From Streptomyces sp. NBC_01275 (GTDB lineage: Bacteria > Actinomycetota > Actinomycetes > Streptomycetales > Streptomycetaceae), in assembly GCF_026340655.1 (NCBI RefSeq), contig NZ_JAPEOZ010000001.1, positions 1,612,001 through 1,676,000 on the forward strand: a stretch of 64,000 nucleotides of DNA, in the 5' to 3' direction. Positions 1 through 8,313 of the stretch are shown piece after piece (the stretch's first letter is position 1; each line of letters opens with the position of its first letter). Under the pieces are notes generated by a model that was not told where the DNA came from, did no database searches, and saw only the letters and a program-made list of their open reading frames with translations. The position numbers and the translations under genes are program-made.

Positions 1-63
1 CTGTTCCACCATGCCTGCGTTCTCCGGCAGCCCCTCGCCCGGGATCTGGCCGGTGTCGGTCAT
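1..63 (-). CDS. 5' end of an unidentified gene downstream of cobL (cut by window edge)
   Basis: Only 21 codons are visible, beginning MTDTGQIPGEGLPENAG. The ATG at 63-61 is preceded by GAGGGGTACGC, a usable ribosome binding site, which is why I accept the start. The gene runs out of the window to the left. It lies downstream of cobL on the same strand, so a cobalamin gene such as cobT is a reasonable guess, but nothing in 21 residues proves it. A 377-nt gap separates it from cobL, so it may have its own promoter. Confidence 0.55.
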   Translation of the reverse strand, partial: MTDTGQIPGEGLPENAGMVEQ

Positions 64-186
64 GCGTACCCCTCGCCCATCGGTTCGTGCTCCTACGACC
101 AGCTCACCCGGAACGGCGCACCGACCGCCCCACAGTGAAGAACGAGCGTCCGCGCCCAGCGGCACGAACGACCCGCCCGAAATAGC

Positions 187-211
187 GACAAAGCCATTCA
201 GTGGCATTGTC
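187..211. promoter_or_regulatory. 10-bp-arm inverted repeat between cobL and the next gene
   Basis: Arms GACAAAGCCA and TGGCATTGTC flank a 5-nt loop TTCAG; one A:A mismatch interrupts otherwise complete pairing. It sits in the 377-nt spacer 63-440, about 125 nt upstream of the partial gene, so it could be an operator or an RNA hairpin in that gene's leader. A second small palindrome, GGTACTGCCGTACC, lies at 285-298. I see no cobalamin riboswitch consensus (no B12 box) and nothing else recognisable in this spacer. Confidence 0.5.
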
Positions 212-440
212 CCGGCCGTCGTCGCGTCGCGACAGCTTGATCCGCGACGCTCCGCTGTGGACTGCGCCACGTTGCGCGCCCTCCGGTACTGCCGTACCAC
301 ACCCACCCCAAAAGGGATGCGTTTTCCGGACATTGACCGACGAAGTGCCGGGTGAACGGAAGCGGTGCGACGATCGGCCAGCCTACCGCGCGCGGTACGA
401 CAACAGGATCACGGGGCGGATCGGCGGACGGGCGGACCGG

Positions 441-1658
441 TCATGGTCGGCGGTCGGGAAGGACCCCGCTGAGCAGGAACGCGACGCTCCGTTCCGTCTC
501 CGTCCAGGCCCGGGTGTCGAGTTCGACGGACTGGACGAGGGCGCACTCCACGCGGTACCCGTGCTCGGTCAGGTCGCGGCCGACGAGTTCGGCGGCGTCG
601 CGGGTCGCCGCGTGGGCGACGATGCGCTGCGGGCGGCGGTCGGCGACCGCGGAGACCACGGCCGCTCCCCCGCCGCCGACCCGGACGACGTCCGGTTCGG
701 GCAGGTCCTCCAGCACGTGCGGGGCGGTGCCGCGGACGATCTGGAGCTGGACGCCGTAGCGGCGCGCGGAGCCGTCGGTGCGGGCGCACGCCTGGACGTC
801 GCGGTCGACGGCGATGACGGCCGCGCCGGCCCGCGCGGCCTCGACGGCGAAGGCGCCGCCGCCGCAGCCGATGTCCCAGACGAGGTCGCCCACCCGCGGT
901 CCGAGACGGGCGAGTTGGGCCGCGCGCAGCAGTTCCCCCTCCCCTTCGCCGAGTCCGCCGCCGTACGCCTCGGCGGGCAGGGCCCAGCCGCGCGGGCCGG
1001 CGCCCGGATCGCGGCCGGCGATCCAGCCGGCGTCGCCGGAGACGGCCGGGCCGCTGGGGCCGCCGATGACGATGACGACGTTGGGGTCGCGCCAGATGTG
1101 GTCGGCGGCCTTGTCGGAGGTGGTGATGCGGACCTGTTCGCGTGCGGTGCCGAGCTCCTCGCAGACGACGAACGTGCGGTGCACGCCCTCCATCAGCAGG
1201 CCCAGTTCGGCGGGTCCCGCGCCGGGGGAGGTGAGGACGGCGACCTTGGTGTGGGCGCGGCAGACGTTCACCGCGCGGCGCAGGGTGCGCCGGTGGGCGA
1301 CGACGACCTGGGCGTCGTCCCAGGGCATGCCGGCCCGGGCGAAGGCGGCGGCGACGGCGGAGACGGCCGGGACGACCTCGACCTCGAGGCCGAAGTCGGG
1401 TGCGCGCAGGGTCCGTACGACACCGAAGAAACCGGGGTCGCCGTCGGCGAGGACGACCGCTGTGCCGCGGTGGCCGGCGATGCGGCGGGCGGCGAGGCCG
1501 ACGCTGCCGAGCCGGATGCGCTCCGCGGCGGGCGGCACCTCGGGCAGCGCCAGGTGGTGCGGGGCGCCGGCCACCAGCGTGGCGGCGCCCAGAGCGGAGC
1601 GGGCCGCGGCGGTCAGCGGCGAGCCGTCCCAGCCGATCACCGTGACGCGGTCGGCCAT
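441..1658 (-). CDS. cobL: Precorrin-6Y C5,15-methyltransferase (decarboxylating) CobL
   Basis: This bifunctional enzyme of aerobic-type corrin ring synthesis methylates precorrin-6Y at C5 and C15 and decarboxylates the acetate side chain. The 405-residue length and two-domain layout fit CobL: an N-terminal CbiE-type tetrapyrrole methylase domain (about 1-200, starting MADRVTVIGWDGSPL) and a C-terminal CbiT-type SAM methyltransferase domain (about 225-395) with the glycine-rich SAM motif VWDIGCGGGAFAVEAA. Both domains are complete. The gene stands before a truncated gene on the same strand and behind a GNAT gene, so only part of any cobalamin cluster is visible here. Family assignment is firm; the exact cobalt/non-cobalt substrate is taken from the family. 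Confidence 0.92.
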   Translation of the reverse strand: MADRVTVIGWDGSPLTAAARSALGAATLVAGAPHHLALPEVPPAAERIRLGSVGLAARRIAGHRGTAVVLADGDPGFFGVVRTLRAPDFGLEVEVVPAVSAVAAAFARAGMPWDDAQVVVAHRRTLRRAVNVCRAHTKVAVLTSPGAGPAELGLLMEGVHRTFVVCEELGTAREQVRITTSDKAADHIWRDPNVVIVIGGPSGPAVSGDAGWIAGRDPGAGPRGWALPAEAYGGGLGEGEGELLRAAQLARLGPRVGDLVWDIGCGGGAFAVEAARAGAAVIAVDRDVQACARTDGSARRYGVQLQIVRGTAPHVLEDLPEPDVVRVGGGGAAVVSAVADRRPQRIVAHAATRDAAELVGRDLTEHGYRVECALVQSVELDTRAWTETERSVAFLLSGVLPDRRP

Positions 1659-1785
1659 CGTCGTCAGTCTCCCGAGGTCTCCGGAGGAGGGTCTACGCAG
1701 GTAGCGGGCTCCGTGAGGGTACCTGGTCGGCGGGCCCGGGCGACGGCTGCGTCCCTGCCTCCTTCGGCTCTCCTGGCCCCCTGGG

Positions 1786-2424
1786 TCAGTTCCAGTCGGC
1801 GTACGACGTGAAGCCGTCGCTCTCCGTGAGCTGCTCGTCGGCGCCCTCCAGGTCCTCCGGGAGGAGGCTCCACACGATGTAGTCGGTGCGTACGTCGGTC
1901 CAGGTGCCGTCCTCGGCGCGGGCGCGCGCTATGCAGGCGCCGCGCAGCACGCCCTCGCTGATGCAGCCGATCTTCTGCGCGACCTGCTGGGAGGCGGTGT
2001 TGTCGGCGGCGGTGCGCAGCTCTATGCGCTCGAACTTCTGGTCCGTGAACAGCCATTGGGCGGTGGCCAGGGCGGCCTCGGAGGCGTAGCCCTCGCCGCG
2101 GGCCCAGGGGGCGATGATGTACGACAGCTCGGTGGAGCGGACGTGCCAGTTGGTCTTGGCGAGCTGGATGACGCCGACCAGGCGCTGGGTGAGGAACTCG
2201 GTGACGGCGAGGTCGAGGCCGCGGCCCGCGACGCGTTCGGTGGGCGCGTACTCCTCGATCCAGCGGCGGGCGCCCTTCTCGCCGTAGGGCTGGGGCACGG
2301 CGGTCCAGGCCCCGACCTGCTCGTCGTTCATCATCTCGACCAGGGCCGGCACGTCGTCCTCGTCGAAGGGACGCAGCACCAACCGCTCCGTGCTGATGGA
2401 GATGTTGGGGAAGGTGCTCGTCAT
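1786..2424 (-). CDS. GNAT-family N-acetyltransferase (RimJ/RimL-like)
   Basis: A 212-residue cytoplasmic acetyl-CoA-dependent transferase. The N-terminus STERLVLRPFDEDDVPAL is the usual opening of the RimJ/RimL branch, YIIAPWARGEGYASEAA carries the acetyl-CoA pyrophosphate-binding loop, and NTASQQVAQKIGCISEGVLR is the typical third conserved block (often N..S..V..K.GF.EG). The substrate cannot be told from sequence; relatives acetylate ribosomal proteins, amino sugars or antibiotics. It sits between cobL and the metNIQ operon on the same strand with 127 and 211 nt gaps, so it is probably transcribed on its own. Confidence 0.85.
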   Translation of the reverse strand: MTSTFPNISISTERLVLRPFDEDDVPALVEMMNDEQVGAWTAVPQPYGEKGARRWIEEYAPTERVAGRGLDLAVTEFLTQRLVGVIQLAKTNWHVRSTELSYIIAPWARGEGYASEAALATAQWLFTDQKFERIELRTAADNTASQQVAQKIGCISEGVLRGACIARARAEDGTWTDVRTDYIVWSLLPEDLEGADEQLTESDGFTSYADWN

Positions 2425-2563
2425 GCGCCGCTCCGTAGCCTTCGAAACCGTCGGGGTCTGACCGACCTTGGCCTGCCGGACCGTCAGGGCCCCCTGAACT
2501 GCCCAGCATGCAGCATGTGCGCCCCGAACCGCACCACGGGATCCCCCCCACTGCCTGAAGGGC

Positions 2564-2579
2564 GTGGGGGTACCCCCAC
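2564..2579. terminator. 16-bp perfect palindrome downstream of metQ
   Basis: GTGGGGGTACCCCCAC is fully self-complementary and lies about 57 nt beyond the metQ stop, before the GNAT gene. GC-only hairpins without a U tract are the common terminator form in Streptomyces, so this probably ends the metNIQ transcript. Confidence 0.45.
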
Positions 2580-2635
2580 CGAGTCAGGGAGCGGACCCCG
2601 TGCGTGCGGGTGGTGCGGGGTGAGGCGGGCGTCGC

Positions 2636-3472
2636 TCAGAACGCCGCGACGACGGCGCCGTCGTACTTGTCCTCGATGAACTTCTTCACCTCGGGCGAGG
2701 TGAGCAGCTTCGCGAGCTTCACCACGCGCGGGTCGTCCTCGTCGCCCTTCTTCACGGCGAGGAAGTTGGCGTACGGGTTGTCCTTGGCGGACTCCGCGAC
2801 GAGGGCGTCCTCGGCGGGGCTGAGCTTGGCCTCCAGCGCGTAGTTGCCGTTGATCACGGCCGCGTCGACGTCGCTGAGGGAGCGCGGCAGCTGGGCCGCC
2901 TCCAGCTCCTTGAACTTCAGGTTCTTGGGGTTGGACGCCACGTCCTTGGGGGTCGCGTCGTAGCCGACGCCCGCCTTCAGCTTGATGACGCCGTTGGCCT
3001 CGAGGAGCTTCAGCGCCCGGGCCTCGTTGGTGGTGTCGTTCGGCAGGGCGACCGTGGCGCCCTTTTTGAGGTCGTCGAGCTTCTTGACGCTCTGGGAGTA
3101 CAGGCCGAGCGGCTCCAGGTGCACCGTGGCGTTCGGCACGGCGACGATGTCGGTGCCGTTCTTCTTGTTGAAGTCGTCCAGGTACGGCTGGTGCTGGAAG
3201 TAGTTGGCGTCCACCTCGCCCTGCTGGACGGCCGTGTTCGGCGTCACGTAGTCGGTGAACTCCTTGACCTCGAGCTTGAGGCCGGCCTTCTTCGCCAGGT
3301 TGTCCTTGATGTAGCTGAGGATCTCGCCCTGCGGGGTGGGCGTGGCGGCGACCGTCAGCGTGGCGTTCGCGTCGGCGCTGCCGGAGTCCTTGTCCGAGCC
3401 GCAGGCGCTGAGTCCGAGGGTGAGGGCTCCGGCGGCGAGGACGGCGGTGGTGATCTTGGCGGTGTTACGCAC
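2636..3472 (-). CDS. metQ: Methionine ABC transporter substrate-binding lipoprotein MetQ
   Basis: A 278-residue NlpA/MetQ-family solute-binding lipoprotein that captures methionine outside the membrane and delivers it to MetI. The start is the GTG at 3472, preceded by AGGAAAGG at 8-nt spacing; this yields a clean lipoprotein signal peptide ending in the lipobox LSAC with Cys24 as the lipidated residue. The mature part shows MetQ signatures: GEILSYIKDNLAKKAGLKLEV, EVDANYFQHQPYLDDF, and ALPNDTTNEARALKLLE. It follows metI by 125 nt, completing a metN-metI-metQ operon. D-methionine or other ligands are possible within the family. Confidence 0.93.
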   Translation of the reverse strand: MRNTAKITTAVLAAGALTLGLSACGSDKDSGSADANATLTVAATPTPQGEILSYIKDNLAKKAGLKLEVKEFTDYVTPNTAVQQGEVDANYFQHQPYLDDFNKKNGTDIVAVPNATVHLEPLGLYSQSVKKLDDLKKGATVALPNDTTNEARALKLLEANGVIKLKAGVGYDATPKDVASNPKNLKFKELEAAQLPRSLSDVDAAVINGNYALEAKLSPAEDALVAESAKDNPYANFLAVKKGDEDDPRVVKLAKLLTSPEVKKFIEDKYDGAVVAAF

Positions 3473-3597
3473 GAAAAGTGCCTTTCCTGAGGTGGTGCGA
3501 CCCCGCTGTGGGTGTGCGGGGAGTCTTCGTGGGGTGGGGTGGGGCTCGGCGGGACGTGGCCGACCGGGTGGGGCCTGGCGGGACTCGGTGGGGCCGC

Positions 3598-4323
3598 TCA
3601 GACCGTCTTGCTGGTGGCGGTGGAGGCCTTCAGCAGCCGCAGCCTGGGCGCGGCGCCGGACTGGCCGCCGCGGCGGTGCAGGGAGCGGGCCGCGTAGTCG
3701 CCGGCGAACTGGATGAGGGAGATGACGACGGCGAGGATCGCGACGGTGATCCACATCAGCTCGGTCTCGAAGCGCTGGTAGCCGTAGCGGATCGCGATGT
3801 CGCCGAGGCCGCCCGCGCCGACCGTGCCGGCCATCGCGGAGTAGCCGATGAGGGCGACGATCGTGGTGGTGGTGCTGGAGATGAGCGAGGGCAGCGACTC
3901 CGGTACGAGGACCTTGCGCACGACCGTCCAGGTGTTGCCGCCCATCGACTGCACGGCCTCGACGAGCCCGCCGTCCACTTCCCGGACAGCCGTCTCGACG
4001 AGCCGCGCGAAGAACGGGATGGCGCCGATGGCGAGCGGCACGATGGCGGCCTCGCGGCCGATGGTCGTCCCGGTGATCGTGCGGGTGAAGCCCATCAGCG
4101 CGACCATCAGGATGATGAACGGCATCGAGCGGGCGACGTTCACGATCTGCCCGATCACCTTGTTGGCGAGGAGGTTCTGCAGCAGACCGCCCCGGTCGGT
4201 GAGGACCAGCAGGACGCCGAGCGGAAGGCCGCCTGCGACGGCGATGAGCGTGGACCAGCCGACCATGTAGAGGGTGTCCCAACAGGCCTGGGACAGCAGG
4301 GGCTGCGCCTCGGACCAGGTCAC
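3598..4323 (-). CDS. metI: Methionine ABC transporter permease MetI
   Basis: A 241-residue inner-membrane permease with about five predicted membrane segments. The ABC-coupling EAA loop is visible as SMGGNTWTVVRKVLVPES, and the MetI/D-Met permease signature includes ANKVIGQIVNVARSMPFIIL. The GTG start overlaps the metN stop in a 4-nt GTGA junction, so translation is coupled to metN. It forms the membrane channel of the methionine importer with MetN (ATPase) and MetQ (binding lipoprotein). Confidence 0.93.
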   Translation of the reverse strand: MTWSEAQPLLSQACWDTLYMVGWSTLIAVAGGLPLGVLLVLTDRGGLLQNLLANKVIGQIVNVARSMPFIILMVALMGFTRTITGTTIGREAAIVPLAIGAIPFFARLVETAVREVDGGLVEAVQSMGGNTWTVVRKVLVPESLPSLISSTTTTIVALIGYSAMAGTVGAGGLGDIAIRYGYQRFETELMWITVAILAVVISLIQFAGDYAARSLHRRGGQSGAAPRLRLLKASTATSKTV

Positions 4324-5354
4324 TGGGCACCGTCCTTCACCAGCAGGGGCTCCTGGCCCAGTACGTCGATCTGGAGGCCCTGTTCGCGCAGGAAGCCGAT
4401 GGGCACGACGTTGTCGTCGTAGCGGCCGGGCAGTTCGATGCGCATCCGGCCGACCTGGAGGCCGCCGACGGTGTCGATGGCGGCGCCGAGGATGGAGATG
4501 TCGATGTTGTAGGTGCGCGACAGCTGGGAGATGACGGGCTGGGTGGCGCTCTCGCCGTGGAAGGTGACGTCGACGACGGTGCGGTCCTCGCCGGTGGCCT
4601 CTCCGTCGACCGGGAAGAGCGCGGCGGCCAGTTGGGAGCCGGGGGTGGCGAGCAGCTCGCCGACCGTGCCGGACTCCACGATCCGTCCCTGTTCCATGAG
4701 GGCGGCGGAGTCGCAGATCGACTTCACGACGTCCATCTCGTGGGTGATGAGCAGGACGGTCAGGCCCAGCTGCCGGTTCAGGTCGCGCAGCAGCTGGAGG
4801 ATGGAGCGGGTGGTCTCGGGGTCGAGGGCGCTGGTGGCCTCGTCGGAGAGCAGCACCTTGGGGTCGCCGGCCAGCGCGCGGGCGATGCCGACGCGCTGCT
4901 TCTGCCCGCCGGAGAGCTGCGCCGGGTACGACCTGGCCTTGTCGGCGAGTCCGACGAGGTCGAGCAGTTCCAGCGCCTTGCGGGAGCGCTCCTTGCCGGA
5001 GACGCCGAGGATCTCCAGGGGCAGCTCGACGTTGTCCTGCACGGTCCGCGTGGACAGCAGGTTGAAGTGCTGGAAGACCATGCCGATGCGGCTGCGCGCC
5101 TGCCGCAGCTCCTTGCCGGCGCGGGGTCCGCGTCCGGCGAGCGCGGTGAGGTCCTGCCCGGCGACGGTGACCGTGCCGGCGGTGGGGCGCTCCAGGAGGT
5201 TGACGCAGCGGATCAGCGAGGACTTGCCGGCGCCGGACTGGCCGATGACGCCGTACACCTCGCCTTCGCGGACGTGCAGGTCGACGCCGTCGAGGGCGGT
5301 GACCTCACGGCCGCGTGAGCGGTAGACCTTGGTGAGGCCCGTGGTGGTGATCAC
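4320..5354 (-). CDS. metN: Methionine ABC transporter ATP-binding protein MetN
   Basis: The energising ATPase of the methionine importer. Walker A is GQSGAGKSS (about 39-47), the ABC signature LSGGQKQR (147-154) and Walker B VLLSDEATSALDP (167-179). The C-terminal 90 residues form a NIL domain (about VDVTFHGESATQPVISQL onward), which in MetN binds methionine and inhibits transport. The frame is open further upstream, but the GTG at 5354 is chosen because it has a GACGGAAA site 5-8 nt before it and gives the normal 344-residue length. First gene of metNIQ; no SAM riboswitch consensus was found in its 400-nt upstream region. Confidence 0.93.
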   Translation of the reverse strand: MITTTGLTKVYRSRGREVTALDGVDLHVREGEVYGVIGQSGAGKSSLIRCVNLLERPTAGTVTVAGQDLTALAGRGPRAGKELRQARSRIGMVFQHFNLLSTRTVQDNVELPLEILGVSGKERSRKALELLDLVGLADKARSYPAQLSGGQKQRVGIARALAGDPKVLLSDEATSALDPETTRSILQLLRDLNRQLGLTVLLITHEMDVVKSICDSAALMEQGRIVESGTVGELLATPGSQLAAALFPVDGEATGEDRTVVDVTFHGESATQPVISQLSRTYNIDISILGAAIDTVGGLQVGRMRIELPGRYDDNVVPIGFLREQGLQIDVLGQEPLLVKDGAQ

Positions 5355-5493
5355 GTGGGTTTCCGTCACTGTCGAGTGCGCGGGCGTGGGTGTGCCCGGG
5401 CACGAGTGCAAGCGGTCGGGGGCGCGACACGGTTCTCGCGGTGGCGATGTGGCGATGGAACCGGGGGGAGAACATGTGCGCAGGCCGGTGGAC

Positions 5494-5526
5494 TGTCCCG
5501 TACGGCGTTCATACGGCGTACGGACA
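5494..5526. promoter_or_regulatory. Imperfect 33-bp palindrome upstream of metN
   Basis: TGTCCCGTAC on the left is matched by GTACGGACA on the right (one bulged C), and the interior holds two direct copies of TACGGCGT. It lies 140-172 nt upstream of the metN start in a 405-nt gap (5355-5759) and is a good candidate operator for metNIQ. A minus-strand frame of 79 codons crosses it, but I cannot show that it is translated. Confidence 0.45.
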
Positions 5527-5704
5527 TGCCACGGCGTCTCGCTTCGGGGCGCGAGCTCGGGGTGGTGCGGGGGCCCTCTAGAAGGCGCGCATTCGACACA
5601 TACAACGAGCACCGGGCGTCAGGGTCGCCTCGGTCGCAAGGGTGCGGCTGCTCGTCGTGGTCATGAGCATCAGTAAACCAGACGTACGGTCCTGACCGAG
5701 CCCA

Positions 5705-5755
5705 GCTGTCCGAATGGCGGACAGCGGTGGACAGTCTCCGGCGGGGCTTCGCCGG
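5705..5755 (-). terminator. Tandem hairpins after the HAD gene
   Basis: Two adjacent hairpins: CCGGCG-GGGCTT-CGCCGG at 5738-5755, ending 5 nt from the HAD stop, and GCTGTCC-GAATGGC-GGACAGC at 5705-5725. Together they probably end the HAD transcript before the metN promoter region. Confidence 0.5.
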
Positions 5756-5759
5756 CGCT

Positions 5760-6413
5760 TCAGCCGCGTACGGAGATCTCGACTCCGCCCGCGGTGACCA
5801 GCGCGGACAGGGCGGACAGGTCGTTCACCACGAGGTCGGCGTCGAGCTCGCGGGCCTGATGGGTTGTGGCCAACGCCACGGTGGTCATTCCGGCGGCGCG
5901 GCCCGCCTGGAGACCGGCCGGGGCGTCCTCGAAGACGACGCAGCGGGCCGGGTCGACGCCGAGCTCACGGGCGGCGAGGAGGTAGGGCTCGGGGTCGGGC
6001 TTGCCGCGCGTGACGTCGTCGGCGGTGACCAGGGTCTTGGGGCGGATGCCGACGGCTTCGAGGCGGGCCTCGCCCAGCCGGCGGGTGGCGGAGGTGACGA
6101 CGGCCCAGCGGTCGGCGGGCAGCGTGTCGAGGAAGTCCCGGGTGCCGGGGAGCAGCTCGACTCCCCCGTGGGGCACGTCGTCCACCTCCAGCTGCTCGAC
6201 GCGGGCGACGGCCTCGGCGATCAGGCGCGCGGGCAGCAGGTCGGCGACTATCTCCACGGCCGGACGTCCGTGCAGCTCGACCCGTGCGAAGTCCTCGGCG
6301 GTGACCCCGTACTCGCGCGCCCAGGCGGTCCAGCAGCGCTGGACGGAGGCGAGGGTGGAGACGAGGGTGCCGTCGTTGTCGAAGAGGAGGGCCTGCGCGT
6401 GGATCGTCGTCAT
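5760..6413 (-). CDS. HAD-superfamily sugar-phosphatase-like hydrolase
   Basis: A 217-residue cytoplasmic HAD hydrolase of subfamily I. Motif I is LLFDNDGTLV with nucleophile Asp12 and acid/base Asp14, motif II is VVTSAT, and motifs III/IV are GKPDPEPYLLAA and VVFEDAPAGLQAGRAAGM. This pattern matches the glycerol-3-phosphatase / 2-deoxyglucose-6-phosphatase branch, which removes phosphate from small sugar phosphates. Substrate is inferred only at family level. It stands alone on the minus strand, divergent from two small membrane-protein genes. Confidence 0.88.
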   Translation of the reverse strand: MTTIHAQALLFDNDGTLVSTLASVQRCWTAWAREYGVTAEDFARVELHGRPAVEIVADLLPARLIAEAVARVEQLEVDDVPHGGVELLPGTRDFLDTLPADRWAVVTSATRRLGEARLEAVGIRPKTLVTADDVTRGKPDPEPYLLAARELGVDPARCVVFEDAPAGLQAGRAAGMTTVALATTHQARELDADLVVNDLSALSALVTAGGVEISVRG

Positions 6414-6482
6414 GGTCTAGACCCTACGTCGGCGGGCAGGGGCGACGGCTGCGGGCCGCATACGCCGTAATAAGGTCACTGC

Positions 6483-6842
6483 ATGCTTGATGCCCTGACG
6501 CTGGCGACCGGCGTCGCCGCGTTGCTGCTCGCCGCCTGGTGCGGCTGGGCGGCCTACCGCGACCAGCCCACGAAGGACTGGCACCTCATCGGGATGGCCG
6601 TGGTCTCGCTGCTGGCCGTGGTCCAGCTGGTGATCGGGATCGTGCAGCTGGCGCGGGGCGAGAAGCCGGAGCAGGGCACGACGATCTTCGTGGCGTATCT
6701 GCTGGGCGCGTTCGCGTGCGTCCCGGCGGCGGGCTTCATGTCGCTGACCGAGCGGACCCGCTGGGGTTCGGTGACGGCCGCCGCCGGCGCGGTGGTGCTC
6801 GCCGTGCTGGAGGTGCGGCTCTATGACATCTGGGGAGGCTGA
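6483..6842 (+). CDS. Small integral membrane protein, four predicted helices
   Basis: A 119-residue hydrophobic protein with about four membrane segments (roughly 5-22, 38-58, 68-86, 94-112). I do not recognise a named family. AAGG lies 8-9 nt before the ATG. The stop is one nucleotide before the start of the next gene, which also encodes a membrane protein of similar size, so the two are probably made together and may form a heteromer. Confidence 0.75.
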   Translation: MLDALTLATGVAALLLAAWCGWAAYRDQPTKDWHLIGMAVVSLLAVVQLVIGIVQLARGEKPEQGTTIFVAYLLGAFACVPAAGFMSLTERTRWGSVTAAAGAVVLAVLEVRLYDIWGG

Positions 6843-6843
6843 C

Positions 6844-7260
6844 ATGACGGCCGTTCAGAACAAACCGGCCCGCCTGATCAGCGGGCCCGGCATCGTGCTC
6901 GTGTGGTTCTACGGCGTGATGGTCGTCGGCGCGGTGTCGCGCTCCGTGTACCAGATCGCGACGGAGTTCGACCGGGCGCCGCTGGCGTATGCGCTGTCTG
7001 CCGTGGCGGGCCTGGTGTACGGGTTCATCACGTACTCGCTGGTGCGGGGCGGGGAGACGGCGCGCAGGGCCGCACAGGTGTGCTGCGCGGCCGAGCTCGC
7101 GGGAGTGCTGGTCGTCGGTACGTGGACCCTCGTCGAGCCGTCCGCCTTCCCCGACGCCACGGTCTGGTCCGACTACGGGATGGGGTACGTGTTCATTCCC
7201 GTGCTGCTGCCGGTGACGGCTCTGTACTGGCTGCGCAGGTCCCGCACGGTCACGCCGTAG
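6844..7260 (+). CDS. Small integral membrane protein, four predicted helices
   Basis: A 138-residue protein with four predicted membrane segments (about 11-30, 48-66, 80-98, 112-130). The ATG at 6844 is used, not the upstream GTG-type start, because GGAGG sits 5 nt before it. The spacing of one base from the preceding stop indicates an operon. Its 3' end overlaps the convergent GNAT gene by 11 nt. Function unknown; the paired organisation with the previous gene is the only clue. Confidence 0.75.
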   Translation: MTAVQNKPARLISGPGIVLVWFYGVMVVGAVSRSVYQIATEFDRAPLAYALSAVAGLVYGFITYSLVRGGETARRAAQVCCAAELAGVLVVGTWTLVEPSAFPDATVWSDYGMGYVFIPVLLPVTALYWLRRSRTVTP

Positions 7261-7747
7261 CCGCGTACTCCCCCGCCTGCTTCTCCAGGACGATCATCGG
7301 GACGCCGTCCGTGCCCTGGGAGGTGCCCACCGTCTCGTAGCCGACCCGGCGGTAGAGGCGGAGGTTGCCCTCGCTGCGGTGGCCGGTGAAGAGGCGGAAC
7401 TTCTTGGCGCCGCGCTCCTCTACGAGGGCGGACTCGGCCGCTCGCAGGAGGCGGGCGCCGATGCCGTGGCCCTGGAGTCGGGGGTGCACGCAGAGCTTGC
7501 CGATGGAGGCCGCGCCGTCCTCGCTGATGCTGCCGCGCACGGAGCCCACCACCTCGTCGCCCAGCCGGGCCACGAAGACGCAGTCGGCGACCAGCTCCTG
7601 CCGGACCGAGTCGAGGCTCTCGACGAGCGGGGCGATGCGGTAGTTGCCGTACAGCGCGGCTTCGCTCTGGAAGCACAGGTACTGCAGTCTGAAGATCTGC
7701 TCGGCATCCTGCTCGGTCGCCACCGAGATGGTCACGCTCATGCCCAT
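7250..7747 (-). CDS. GNAT-family N-acetyltransferase
   Basis: A 165-residue acetyltransferase. The core block GKLCVHPRLQGHGIGARLLRAAE is the classic acetyl-CoA binding motif A (R/Q-x-x-G-x-G/A), followed by FTGHRSEGNLRLYRRVGYETVG, motif B. The ATG at 7747 is preferred over the one six nucleotides downstream and over an upstream ATG/GTG because GGAGG lies 9 nt before it. The substrate is unknown. It overlaps the end of the upstream + strand membrane protein gene. Confidence 0.85.
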   Translation of the reverse strand: MGMSVTISVATEQDAEQIFRLQYLCFQSEAALYGNYRIAPLVESLDSVRQELVADCVFVARLGDEVVGSVRGSISEDGAASIGKLCVHPRLQGHGIGARLLRAAESALVEERGAKKFRLFTGHRSEGNLRLYRRVGYETVGTSQGTDGVPMIVLEKQAGEYAATA

Positions 7748-7792
7748 GTGCGCACGCCTCCCGCTCACCTGATCGCCTGTGGTCCTTCACTC

Positions 7793-8299
7793 CTATCCCC
7801 GCACTTCGCGAGCCGCAACCTCCGGCGTGAGCAAACGTCGCAGACATCCCAGACATCTGGAACGTTCCGGTCCGAGACTGCCCTGTGAGATACCCAACTC
7901 CCCCGCGATCTCGCGGTAGGTGAGGTCCTCGGGGGACAGCAGGGCCAGCAGGAGCCGGGAGCAGCGCCCGGGAAGGCGGTGCACGGCCTCGCGCAGCGCG
8001 CGGTGCCGGGCCGCGGTGAGGGCGAGGTGCTCGGGGCCCCGGTCGACGTCGTCGGCGGGGTCGCTGTCGTACGGGCGTTCACAGCGGGTCGTACGGCGGG
8101 TGCGGCGGACCTCGGCGCGGACGGCCCTGCGCAGCCAGCTCTGCGGGTCGCGCGGCGGGCCGTCGGCGGCGAGGCGCTCCAGGAGGCGGAGCCAGACGGC
8201 CTGTTCGAGGTCGGCCGGTTCGGTTCCGGTGGCGTGCGCCTCGGCGGAGGCCTCCGCGGTGAGCAGCGGTCGCAGGGCGGTGAGCAAGTCGTGCGTCAT
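7793..8299 (-). CDS. Small sigma-70-family (ECF-like) RNA polymerase sigma factor
   Basis: A 168-residue protein resembling a compact ECF sigma factor: a region-2-like segment (about 30-75, DLEQAVWLRLLERL..SWLRRAVRAEVRRTRR) and a region-4 helix-turn-helix (about 110-160, LSPEDLTYREIAGELGISQGSLGPERSRCLGCLRRLL). The HTH is convincing; the -10-recognition part is divergent. No anti-sigma gene is adjacent. A GTG codon three residues upstream is an alternative start; neither has a strong ribosome binding site. It lies downstream of glpQ but is separated from it by a strong hairpin. Confidence 0.75.
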   Translation of the reverse strand: MTHDLLTALRPLLTAEASAEAHATGTEPADLEQAVWLRLLERLAADGPPRDPQSWLRRAVRAEVRRTRRTTRCERPYDSDPADDVDRGPEHLALTAARHRALREAVHRLPGRCSRLLLALLSPEDLTYREIAGELGISQGSLGPERSRCLGCLRRLLTPEVAAREVRG

Positions 8300-8313
8300 G
8301 TGCCGCACGACGC

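Noticed and set aside
63..440. Cobalamin riboswitch
   Set aside because: GCCACTG occurs inside the 187-211 hairpin, but the B12 box and surrounding conserved segments are absent.
201..1811. Plus-strand open frame across cobL
   Set aside because: Shadow of cobL; composition dominated by Gly/Ala/Arg with no recognisable domain, while the minus strand encodes a full CobL.
5355..5759. SAM-I/S-box riboswitch upstream of metN
   Set aside because: I looked for the conserved S-box core on the minus strand and did not find it; only palindromes are visible.
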